Shown here one piece after another: positions 53,925-62,188 of a stretch of 64,000 nucleotides of DNA (position 1 is its first letter; every line of letters begins with the position of its first letter). The notes under the pieces were generated by a model. That model was not told the origin of the DNA, searched no databases, and was given only the letters and a program-made list of their open reading frames with translations. The position numbers were made by a program, and so were the translations under genes. Origin of the DNA: Phaeodactylum tricornutum CCAP 1055/1 (lineage: Eukaryota; Bacillariophyta; Bacillariophyceae; Surirellales; Neidiaceae); assembly GCF_000150955.2 (NCBI RefSeq), contig NC_011679.1:186001-250000 (forward strand), in the 5' to 3' direction.

Positions 53925-55252
53925 TTAGAAGGCAAATTCAAGCAAAGCAGGAAAGGTTCCCACTACTAAAAGGGTGGAGAGCCAAAGAGTGCATAGCGCT
54001 CCAATCGCCGATGAAGTTGCCACGGGAGTATTTAACGCTGTTGCATTCGCAACACTTGGACTCGCGGTGGAAGCCACTGGTAGACTCGGAGTTATTGAGC
54101 TCGCGACGGGCACAGGCGTAACGGACGGGCTCGTACCGGATGCAGAATTTGAAGGTGCAGCTGTATCGGGTACAATCGTCACGGATGAACTATCGGAAGG
54201 TGCAGTCGTTTCGGGTGAGCTCGTTACGGATATCGTCTCCGAAGGAGCAGTAGTTGTGGGTGAACTTGTCGTGGGTGAACTAGTCATGGGTGAGCTATCT
54301 AGAGGTGCAGTGGTCACAGGAGAAGGTCTCGTCACGGGTGAAGCCGACAATGGCGCAGTCGTAACGGGTGAACGCGTCATGGGTATAGGCATAGAGGGTG
54401 CACTCGTCACAGGTGAAGGTCTCGTCGCGGGTGCAGTTGTTAATGGTACAGCCGGTTCTGGTGCCGGTGCAGGTACCGAGTCGTCCCCGTTGATGGACGT
54501 TACTCGTATCGTGGGAGGTGTTCCGTCCGCAGTGCCGAGTGCGGTCACAACTCCAGTAACACTGGCCCGGAATCCCTGTCGTTGTGTGCCCGCTCCCGTA
54601 CATGTACTGCAAATACCAACCTCTCGGGCCGCGTCGATGAGCATCATCTTGCCAGCCTCGTCGACACGCAAATCTCTTGTGTAGAGGATTTCTCCGTCCA
54701 CCGGATCGCCCAGGATTTCGTATGCGCTCTCGCGACAGACGGAAACATCCACCAGACTACGATCGAAACACCAAATGAGGTAACGGATGTATGATAATAT
54801 ACAGTGTGAGAAAACAGAGGCATCACAATTGCACGCCGAAAGGAAGAATCCGTATCGTGGACGACACTTCCGCAAGCCTTTCAACCCCAAATTGTGGAAC
54901 TGTGGGTACGTCAAACTTCACTTGGCACAATGAAACACTGCTTACCAATGCACCGAATGTTGGCCGGGTCCTTCCAAGGTACGAACGGAGGGATTGTCGA
55001 GCAGGACTTCGTCGAAGATGCAGAAATAGTCCATGATAAAGCCTTCCGCGCTGGGCAGACAATAGGGGAAAGGATAAGGGAATCATAGAAGACGTGCTTA
55101 CACTGGTTTGACAATATATTACGACTTGCTGCGCACACTTACGTGACCGTGTCCCCCACTTGCACCTCTGGCTGTTGCGCGAGGATAACCGAAAGTCGAG
55201 ACCTACCCAGTAAACCGGCAAAAGAGGAGACAAAGACGGCCGACAGCTTCAT
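53925..55252 (-). CDS. Secreted, probably GPI-anchored mucin-like protein (copy A)
   Basis: Exons 55252-55143, 55050-54946 and 54756-53925 join in phase to 348 residues. A signal peptide (MKLSAVFVSSFAGLLG) is followed by QVGDTVTAEGFIMDYFC, LLDNPSVRTLEGPG, SVHCLVDVSVCRESAYEIL and REVGICSTCTGAG, a Cys-containing globular core of about 125 residues. After INGDDSVPAP comes a 190-residue Ser/Thr/Pro tail made of repeats such as SPVTTAPL, then a hydrophobic end (ALCTLWLSTLLVVG...LEFAF) like a GPI signal. It is a cell-surface or frustule-associated candidate. No named domain is known to me. Copy B, 2.2 kb away, shares the core almost exactly but has a different tail. Confidence 0.75.
54110..54470 (-). 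repeat. Coding minisatellite of Ser/Thr/Pro units
   Basis: Imperfect units, often containing ggtgaa or ggtgca on the plus strand, encode T-S-S-P-x-T-T-A-P-type motifs in copy A. Unit length varies but the frame is kept. Confidence 0.7.
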
Positions 55253-56447
55253 TGTATTGATATTGCAAATTGGTTTGTGGTTGGACGGGTCTCGTCACGC
55301 ACACTTTCCCCTATATTCTCTGCCACGGAGAAGATCGTTCAACTGATACAAAGCTACCCGCGTCAGAAATGTAGTCGTAATTGTAGAGGTCTTGTCAAAT
55401 TGGTGAAGGGGACGGTACAAGCTGTTCAAAGCTGCTCGTGCGGTGATTATCGTTGATTTTGATAGTGCCAATGCGATATAACAGTAATGTAAGTTAGATG
55501 AGATCCGTCAATGCCACTAAGTACGGTGTGCCAGACAGACATTCTGAGTTCCAAATATTCAAAGAAAAAATGACGCGCCCGAGTCTTATTCCAATAAAAG
55601 CTTATGTATTTCGATGTGATCGATACAGTCGTGCATATTTCAAGGTATATCCAGCAACCATTCACATTGAAAAGTCATTTACAGTTACGATTAGTTAAAG
55701 ATGGTACTTCCATCACGCGCCTGTCGAAACTCGTCACATGTCATCCCAGTAAAAGCTTTGGCAGTGAGGCGATCTAATATACAAATGAGATCTCTCAGTA
55801 TTGTTAGATTACGTTGCATTCGTAAATTTGTTTCCGCGCAGTTTACTGACTGCGAGAGAGTTGATGCAACATCAGAAAGGCCTGCAAGTGACAGTGGACA
55901 ATCTCGTCGAATCGTAGGTTATTCTGCTTTAATATTATCTGATGGACAGCCCGCGACAAATCGAAGACCTGTCTTCACTGTTATCCTTTCTTCTTCAAGA
56001 ACCTGCCGCTTTCTAGCTGACTTGTAGTAGCCGCAAGCCCAAGGTTATCTATGACAATATTCGGACAAAAGCTAAGGCTATTTGGCACTGGACTAGGGTG
56101 AACTCAAATTTTGCACTACATTTCACACTTACTCAGAAATATAGGATTTCCAATCTCAAGAGAGGACCCTACGCAACGATCGATAATTTGTGAGATGAAT
56201 GCGCCGTTTGTCTCGGCAATCACAGGCGTGCTATGAGAAACTCGAAATATTCCACTGGGTATCAACTTCCAAACGATAAGCAAGAATGATTTCGATCTAC
56301 GCTAAATCTTTTGGAGAATCGGGACGTCCCGAGTGAACTAATTGAGTGAACAACACGTAAAAACCAGGAAAGGGAAAGGTGGTTTGTCAGGATGACATTA
56401 ATTGCGCTTGCGGTGTACACCGCATTTTATCCGAAGAAAACAGATAC
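55253..56447 (+). other. 1.2-kb spacer between the two surface-protein copies
   Basis: No coding signal and no relic of a third copy seen. A one-mismatch motif (TGACAGTGG) occurs near 55890. Confidence 0.4.
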
Positions 56448-57462
56448 TTAAAGGCACAGACAAACAGAAAGTGCTCCAGTCGCTAGAATCTTGAAAACCC
56501 AATGAGAAGATTGTGTGATAGTCACGGCAGAAGTCGCCGCAGGCGGACTCGGCTCAGCAGCCGCTTCCGGCTCCTGCAAGGGAGTCGGTGCAGGTATGGG
56601 AGCCGGTGCAGGTTCGGCATCCGGTTCTGGCGCCGGTACGGGAACAGGTTCTGGTAACGGTAGGGGAGACGGCGCAGGTACCGAGTCGTCCCCATTGATA
56701 GACGTTACTCGTATCGTGGGAGGTGTTCCGTCCGCAGTGCCGAGTGCGGTCACAACTCCAGTAACACTGGCCCGGAATCCCTGTCGTTGCGTGCCCGCAC
56801 CTGTACACGTACTGCAAATACCAACCTCTCGGGCCGCGTCGATGAGCATCATCTTGCCAGCCTCGTCGACACGCAAATCCCTTGTGTAGAGGATTTCTCC
56901 GTCGACCGGATCGCCCAGGATTTCGTATGCGCTCTCGCGACAGACGGAAATGTCCACCAGACTACACGCCAAGCAAGAAAAGAGTTCGTGAAATTATGAT
57001 CATACACAGTGTGAGAAAGCGAAAGCGTTGTAATTTGTAATTGCACACCAGAAGGAAAAAACCATATCGCGGACGGTGAGCAAGTGTTCTTCTAACAGTA
57101 GATTGTGGGTACGTCAAACTTCACTTGGCACAATGAAACACTGCTTACCAATGCACGGAATGTTGGTCGGGTCCTTCCAAGGTACGGACGGAGGGATTGT
57201 CGAGCAGTACTTCGTCGAAGATGCAGAAATAGTCCATGATAAAGCCTTCCGCGCTGGGAAGACGAGTGCGAAAGCGTGTGAGAACCAAGACAGTATACTC
57301 ACAGTCAGGCTCGAGAGGACCCCAACTTTGCGTAATGATCCCCGCTGCGCACACTTACGTGACTGTGTCCCCCACTTGCACTCCTGATTGTTGCGCGACA
57401 ACAACCGTCGCCTTACTCAGTAGAAAAGCAATTGACGAGACGAACAGGCATGATAGTTTCAT
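56448..57462 (-). CDS. Secreted, probably GPI-anchored protein (copy B)
   Basis: Exons 57462-57359, 57253-57149 and 56961-56448 give 240 residues. Exon 2 has the same length (105 nt) and phase as in copy A, and intron 2 is nearly as long (187 against 189 nt). The signal peptide is MKLSCLFVSSIAFLLSK; the core differs from copy A at few positions (LEGPDQ, LVDISVC). After DDSVPAP the tail changes to Pro/Glu/Ala repeats (PAPEPDAEPAPAPIP) and is much shorter, ending SSHWVFKILATGALSVCLCL, a probable GPI signal. The likely history is tandem duplication followed by replacement or expansion of the repeat tail. Confidence 0.75.
56580..56690 (-). repeat. Coding repeat of Pro-Ala/Pro-Glu units
   Basis: Short imperfect units (ggtgcagg, ggttctgg on the plus strand) encode the PAPEP tail of copy B; they occupy the place of the Ser/Thr repeat in copy A. 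Confidence 0.65.
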
Positions 57463-58034
57463 CGTAACGTTGGGAAGGAAATCAAGTAGTGATGTGTTAG
57501 TGAAGCAATGTTGTGGATGGAAATATCGATTGACACACGCTCTCCCTCTCGACCAGGTCAGTCTACGTTGACTCTTTGAACTTTTTGTTACAAAGACTGT
57601 TACATGGGAAGTTTTGTTGCCGTCATCCGAGGTCGTGTCAAATTTGGCGACGGGCGCTCGTGGGCAAAGCTGCTCGAGCAGGCTTCCATCGTCGATTTAC
57701 TGACAGTGAAGCGACATTCTGCTGGTGGGCTGCAATACCAATTATGCCGTATTGGAGTCGGCTTCCGTCTGTATCCAATAAAAGCACGCTCGAACGCCGT
57801 CGGCGCCTAATTTTTATGATATTGCGAGTGCCACTCTAGAAATTAACTATCAAAAAGACGTTTTGCTCAACGCCCGTCGAGGTTCATTTCGCGAAACCGC
57901 GCGTTTCTGGGGGTTTGAACCGTGGCCTTCCGCCTCGGTCCGTGTCGCCATACGTCGGTCGAGCTCCATCGAGACAAAATCCTCGTTCGCCGGATTTTCA
58001 CTCACTGTCCGTCATAAATCATTTCCGCACCAAC
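57463..58034 (+). other. Divergent spacer before the TIPIN-like gene
   Basis: TGACAGTGA at 57701-57709 lies 239 bp upstream of copy B (ATG 57462). The TIPIN frame stays open upstream of its ATG to 57915 but without an earlier ATG. Confidence 0.4.
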
Positions 58035-59213
58035 ATGACTTCCCTACCGCAGCGATCTCTTCTACAAGGAAACAGTGGTATAGTGCGCGAAGAAACCCGT
58101 TCCCGCTACGACACCACGGGATGGTTTTCCGACAGCGACGAAGAAGACGCCGCCGAACGAGCCTTGTCCGAGCGCTATGGCGAAGCATCCGAAGCCAAGG
58201 ACCGTAGCAACGGTACCGCCAATACGCAAAGCACAACATCTCCGACTGCGGGAGGCGTCAATGCGCAAGAAATTGCAGCACTCTACGACAAGGGCGTCAC
58301 GGTGAAGCCCAAACGCCGTCGCGTGACGTTGGAAGAAACGCATTTGACCGGCGCAGACGGCTTGATTCGTTTACCGCACGATCTCTCCGCTGCCCTTCAC
58401 TACCGTCCGCCCCCACACAAACGCGACGTTCCGACCGCTGCTGCGTACAGCCGCCGTCTAATGCGCGGGTACGAACAATGGTTCCAACAACTCGTGCCGT
58501 CCACGGCGACGGACGACGCCGCTCTCAAGACCTCCAGTCTCGGGGCCAAGAAAAGCGTCAAGGCCTTTGTGGAGACCATGCGTCACGCTGTCCGTAATCA
58601 GCATTTGGAGCGCATCTACGGTCGCGAACGGGCCGATGCTATGCTCGTTGAACTCGAACACGGCTTGCGACAGCAGCAGGAGGTCACCTCCGGGGATGAA
58701 CCCTACATCGAGGCCGATGACGATGGGCAGCGCGCCAAGCCCCCCGTTACCCGTCAAACGATACCCGACGCGACGACCTTTACATCATCCAGAGACCAAG
58801 ACAATCACCAAATTAGAAATCACAATGTCACAGGTAGCCCCGTGGCCATGAACAGAAATGATACCACGGGGGAGCGACGTCGCATCCTAGACGATGACAG
58901 TGACGAGGAGCACGAAGCGACGTTTGCCGATGATCACGACCAGACCACCGAAGCCCTCGAACAACAGTCTAGTGGGAAGGGTCGTACAATGGACGAAGCT
59001 GAGTTGCGCGTGGACAGCCACAACGACAGCGTCTCGGGAGACCATGATGATGAGGCTGTGGCGGCTGGTGGTCACCACAAATCATCGGATGCGTTACCAC
59101 ACCAGCGGTCTCCTTCAACTACCGAGGTCTCGGTGGGAACACAAGATTCGGAAACCATGACCATCATTCCGACAATGACAATGGCTTCGCAAAGCGACGA
59201 AAGCAATAACTAA
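58035..59213 (+). CDS. Replication fork protection protein, TIPIN/Csm3/Swi3 family
   Basis: Single exon, 392 residues from MTSLPQRSLLQGN. An acidic N-terminus (YDTTGWFSDSDEED) leads to KPKRRRVTLEETHLTGADGLIRLP, the start of the Swi3 domain, followed by YSRRLMRGYEQWFQQLVP, KTSSLGAKKSVKAFVETMR and the end of a helical segment near residue 210. This domain binds Timeless/Tof1 and stabilises stalled forks. The C-terminal half is disordered, rich in Asp, His, Ser and Gln, with DDDSDEEHEA-type acidic blocks that may be CK2 sites. The gene lies about 4.3 kb from MCM7, another fork component. Domain call is by pattern; the tail is poorly conserved in this family. Confidence 0.78.
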   Translation: MTSLPQRSLLQGNSGIVREETRSRYDTTGWFSDSDEEDAAERALSERYGEASEAKDRSNGTANTQSTTSPTAGGVNAQEIAALYDKGVTVKPKRRRVTLEETHLTGADGLIRLPHDLSAALHYRPPPHKRDVPTAAAYSRRLMRGYEQWFQQLVPSTATDDAALKTSSLGAKKSVKAFVETMRHAVRNQHLERIYGRERADAMLVELEHGLRQQQEVTSGDEPYIEADDDGQRAKPPVTRQTIPDATTFTSSRDQDNHQIRNHNVTGSPVAMNRNDTTGERRRILDDDSDEEHEATFADDHDQTTEALEQQSSGKGRTMDEAELRVDSHNDSVSGDHDDEAVAAGGHHKSSDALPHQRSPSTTEVSVGTQDSETMTIIPTMTMASQSDESNN

Positions 59214-59668
59214 CGTGGGATGGGAGGAACAATGACGGAGCGCCGTTTCCACCTACTCAACATTGTTTGATCAGGAAAGACTGTTCTTTGCAGAGAGACC
59301 TGGAGACAAAGCGTGTGGGATGCCTTGGGTATAGACTGACTTTGAGGTTCTTATCATCAATAAATTGTTGTGTTCAGTCAAAAAATAACTTTTCAGTTAC
59401 TTTCACATTTCCGTCAAACTTTTGCGCTTGGTACTTCAAACTGGAAAGTAATCCTGTTAGCAAATAAAACTAGATGATGTGCTGGGGAGTAAAAATTGGA
59501 CTATTTCGACAAAGTTTTCTGTGTGCTCGTCTGTTGATCCGAAGTCTCAACGTCAATCTTTCCTACAAAAAATAAGGGATCTACTTTCGCTACGACAATG
59601 CGTTCGTAGATCTAGACGCGTTCTACTCGCTAAGTCCCCAGACCAAGAGTGTTCAAGGAGCTTACCGA
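59214..59668 (+). other. Intergenic region before biotin ligase
   Basis: 455 bp without a gene or a notable repeat; the ATG at 59669 has no in-frame ATG before it in the sequence read. Confidence 0.35.
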
Positions 59669-60676
59669 ATGCTAATGGGGAAGAGCGTGATACCTCGAAG
59701 ACGTGTTGCCGCTTTCGTCGCTCTGTCCAGTGTGTCACGCCTTCCCTTCACCGGTGGTCTGTTGGCTGATGGAATCGCTTCTTCTATGACCAACAAAACA
59801 GTTTTACAGACAGCACTATTCTCCAGTGACTATTCCTCAGCTTCCTTGAGTGTCTTTCATCTAAAAGAATCCGTAGGCTCGACGCAAGATGAAGCACGGG
59901 CAATCTTGCACGCAAGGGACGCGTCCGATCGAGAACGGTGCATCGCTGTGATCGCCGACGAGCAGACGCAAGGCCGAGGTACGCAGGGTCGCAAGTGGGA
60001 GGGCGGCAGCCGCAAAGGCAACCTGTACTTGACGATTGGTATTCCGTTCGACTCGATCCGTTCCAAAATTACTTTACTACCGTTGCAAATTGCTGTCCTG
60101 ATTGCCCAGCGCGTCAAGCGTCTGTTGGATGCATGTCCAGAAGGAGAGGACGATGGGGTTCGACGTCAAATCGGGGCCAAAACGACAGTAAAGTGGCCGA
60201 ACGATGTCCTTGTTAACGAGAAGAAACTAGCCGGAACATTGATCGAAAACGAATCTGTTGATCAACGAACGTGGTTTCTCATTGGCATCGGCGTCAACGT
60301 CGCATTTGCTCCCGGTCTTACAGAGTCTCCCGGAAAACAGATCAGAGAGGCAACCTGCATACAAGACTTTTGTCCAAGCACTTTGCCCGAATCGACGGCA
60401 CTCGCCCTTGGTACGGATATGGCCCGTGGCTTGGTGGAATGGGCGCTGGATACGGAAACCGATCGTTTCGTCAAGGAGACGAAAGTCATTGAAGAATGGA
60501 AAGCCCTTTCAGAATTTGGCAAAACTTACGAGTTGCGAGGGGAAGTGGTGGATGAAAACAGTGGCACTTATCAAGGCGAAGCGGTAACGTTGGTAGACAT
60601 CCAGGACGATGGCCAATTGCTGGTCCGTGGAGTGGATGGTCGCGAGCGGCTTTTGATAGCCGATTACATGTTTTGA
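59669..60676 (+). CDS. Biotin-protein ligase (BirA/HCS catalytic domain)
   Basis: Single exon, 335 residues. The N-terminus (MLMGKSVIPRRRVAAFVALSSVSR) is basic and Ala/Ser-rich, so organelle import is likely. Catalytic marks: STQDEA, DEQTQGRGTQGRKW from about residue 98 (the biotinyl-5'-AMP loop), GNLYLTIGIP, KWPNDVLV with K175, KKLAGTLIE, and IGIGVNV. The C-terminal small beta domain ends GRERLLIADYMF. It biotinylates acetyl-CoA carboxylase and other carboxylases, and matches the single-domain plant and algal form without the regulatory N-terminal domain of bacterial BirA. Confidence 0.93.
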   Translation: MLMGKSVIPRRRVAAFVALSSVSRLPFTGGLLADGIASSMTNKTVLQTALFSSDYSSASLSVFHLKESVGSTQDEARAILHARDASDRERCIAVIADEQTQGRGTQGRKWEGGSRKGNLYLTIGIPFDSIRSKITLLPLQIAVLIAQRVKRLLDACPEGEDDGVRRQIGAKTTVKWPNDVLVNEKKLAGTLIENESVDQRTWFLIGIGVNVAFAPGLTESPGKQIREATCIQDFCPSTLPESTALALGTDMARGLVEWALDTETDRFVKETKVIEEWKALSEFGKTYELRGEVVDENSGTYQGEAVTLVDIQDDGQLLVRGVDGRERLLIADYMF

Positions 60677-61014
60677 AAAATCGTTTCTATGGTATTTAAA
60701 TCCAGTAAATTGATACACTCAACTTTCCTGACGCTTTGGATCTTAAATCGAGAGGTCTTTTGGCTTGTAATACGCAAATTTCAAACGCGGTAGCGAAATT
60801 TGCAAACATATTTGACTGTGAGTTGTTCCTTCTCATGAATTTATTCTTCAAAACCCCGCTTCACATCGTAGAAATGCGTCCCCGGTATGACGAGAAAGTA
60901 TGGATCCTTTCAATATATTAAGCCGCGTATTTTGGAACCAGCATGGCAATGGTCAACATTCATGTACGTACTAGTATGTCCACGGCATGACGATAAATCA
61001 TGCATCCGTTCAAT
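60677..61014 (+). other. Spacer between convergent genes with a partial duplicate of the SDR end
   Basis: TGACTGTGA at 60813-60821 is one of the few copies between two 3' ends. The last part overlaps the 100-bp tandem duplication. Confidence 0.4.
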
Positions 61015-61060
61015 TTACTCAACCGCGTACTTTGGAACCTGCATGGCGGTAGCCAAGTGA
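60870..61060 (+). repeat. 100-bp tandem duplication of the SDR 3' end
   Basis: The block around 60901-60960 recurs exactly 100 bp later (61001-61060): ggatcctttcaat against gcatccgttcaat, ccgcgtattttggaacc against ccgcgtactttggaacc, gcatggcaatgg against gcatggcggtag. The left copy still encodes AMLVPKYAA and a stop on the minus strand, mirroring the real end AMQVPKYAVE. Confidence 0.75.
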
Positions 61061-61797
61061 TCCATCATTCCATTCAATTGAGCACGATCCGCCATCCGCG
61101 CCGTCTCGGAAAACTTGTAACCAACTTCGATTTCGCCGGCTTGGACACGCTTCATCGTCGCCTCAACGTATTGGTCCAAATCCTCACCAAAGTCGTGCGC
61201 TCCTCCGAGGTTGCTCTTGACGGCTGGAGGGATGATCTCCACTACACGAACATTAGTCTCACTCAGAGCGTAACGCAAAGACATGGTGTAACTGTGTAGA
61301 GCGGCCTTGGTAGCGCAGTATACCGGTGCATTAGGGTAGGGGACGAACGCGAGTCCACTCGAAACATTGGCCAAGAGTGTTGTTTCTTTCTGCTTTGCGA
61401 GTAGGTAGGGAGTAAAGAGTGAGCATAGATGAACAGGGCCATGTAAGTTGATTTCAATCTCGTGTGCGCGCTCGTGCCAAGCCGCATCATCCTTGTGGAG
61501 GGGAAACTGGCGTTGCACGCCAGCGTTGTTGACGAGAGCGTTACAATCTGGATGCTCGGTTTGGACCCATGTCAATAGGTCTTCCCGGTCCTGTACCGCT
61601 CCGGCATCGCTGACTCTGTAGAATATCTGTTCGGGAAACTCACCGGCTGCGGACTGTAGGACTTCTTCGCGACGGCCCGTGATCAGAAGTTTCGGCGAGC
61701 CACGCTTGAGGAATTGCTTGACGAGACCGAGGCCGATGCCGCTACCACCGCCAGTGATGAGCGGAATTATCTTCTGCATATCCAGTGGAGAAGCCAT
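61015..61797 (-). CDS. Short-chain dehydrogenase/reductase (DltE-like SDR)
   Basis: Single exon, 260 residues from the ATG of MASPLDMQKIIPL. The cofactor loop is TGGGSGIG (15-22), followed by NNAG (90-93), a catalytic Ser near 146-147, and Y160-C-A-T-K164, so the enzyme should be active with NAD(P)H. ITGRREEVL after the second strand (Arg pair) suggests NADP(H). The ending QVPKYAVE is not a peroxisomal signal. The frame is open further upstream but without an ATG. Sequence style resembles DltE/YciK-type oxidoreductases of unknown substrate. Confidence 0.85.
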   Translation of the reverse strand: MASPLDMQKIIPLITGGGSGIGLGLVKQFLKRGSPKLLITGRREEVLQSAAGEFPEQIFYRVSDAGAVQDREDLLTWVQTEHPDCNALVNNAGVQRQFPLHKDDAAWHERAHEIEINLHGPVHLCSLFTPYLLAKQKETTLLANVSSGLAFVPYPNAPVYCATKAALHSYTMSLRYALSETNVRVVEIIPPAVKSNLGGAHDFGEDLDQYVEATMKRVQAGEIEVGYKFSETARMADRAQLNGMMDHLATAMQVPKYAVE

Positions 61798-62188
61798 AGC
61801 TGCTGTCGGTCGAGAAAATTTCTTTGCTATGGTTAGCGGAGACAGAATTTGTTTTAATCTGTAAGTTATGAACGAAATCTTGTGCTGTTGTATCGATTGG
61901 AAGTTCGTGGAAACAATGACGGGGGTAAGATCCGCTCTCGAACATCCACGGTGTTCCTGTAACGGAGTCCGTAGGAAATTGTGACAGTGAACGCAACGGA
62001 GTACCGGTCCCAAATAAAATACTGATATCCAGTGTCAGAACAATGTCTGCAGAACCCGGAGCAAAATTTCAACTGCGAGAACGCGTGACATCATTGACAC
62101 GTATCGTTTGAATCCTTCGGTCCCGCTTTCCGCGACAAGCACCTGCTCCAGTAATCCCCACCGTCAAATCAAACTTTGACTCGTTCAT
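61798..62188 (+). other. Divergent promoter region
   Basis: 391 bp between the SDR ATG (61797) and the next plus-strand gene (62189). TGACAGTGA at 61982-61990 lies 185 bp from the SDR start and 199 bp from the other. Confidence 0.4.
61982..61990 (+). promoter_or_regulatory. TGACAGTGA motif, central in a divergent promoter
   Basis: Almost equidistant from the two start codons at 61797 and 62189, which fits a shared element. Confidence 0.4.

Noticed and set aside
54295-54684. Long plus-strand frames through the surface-protein repeats
   Set aside because: Mirror of the repetitive minus-strand coding sequence; the minus strand has signal peptide, splice sites and a paralogue.
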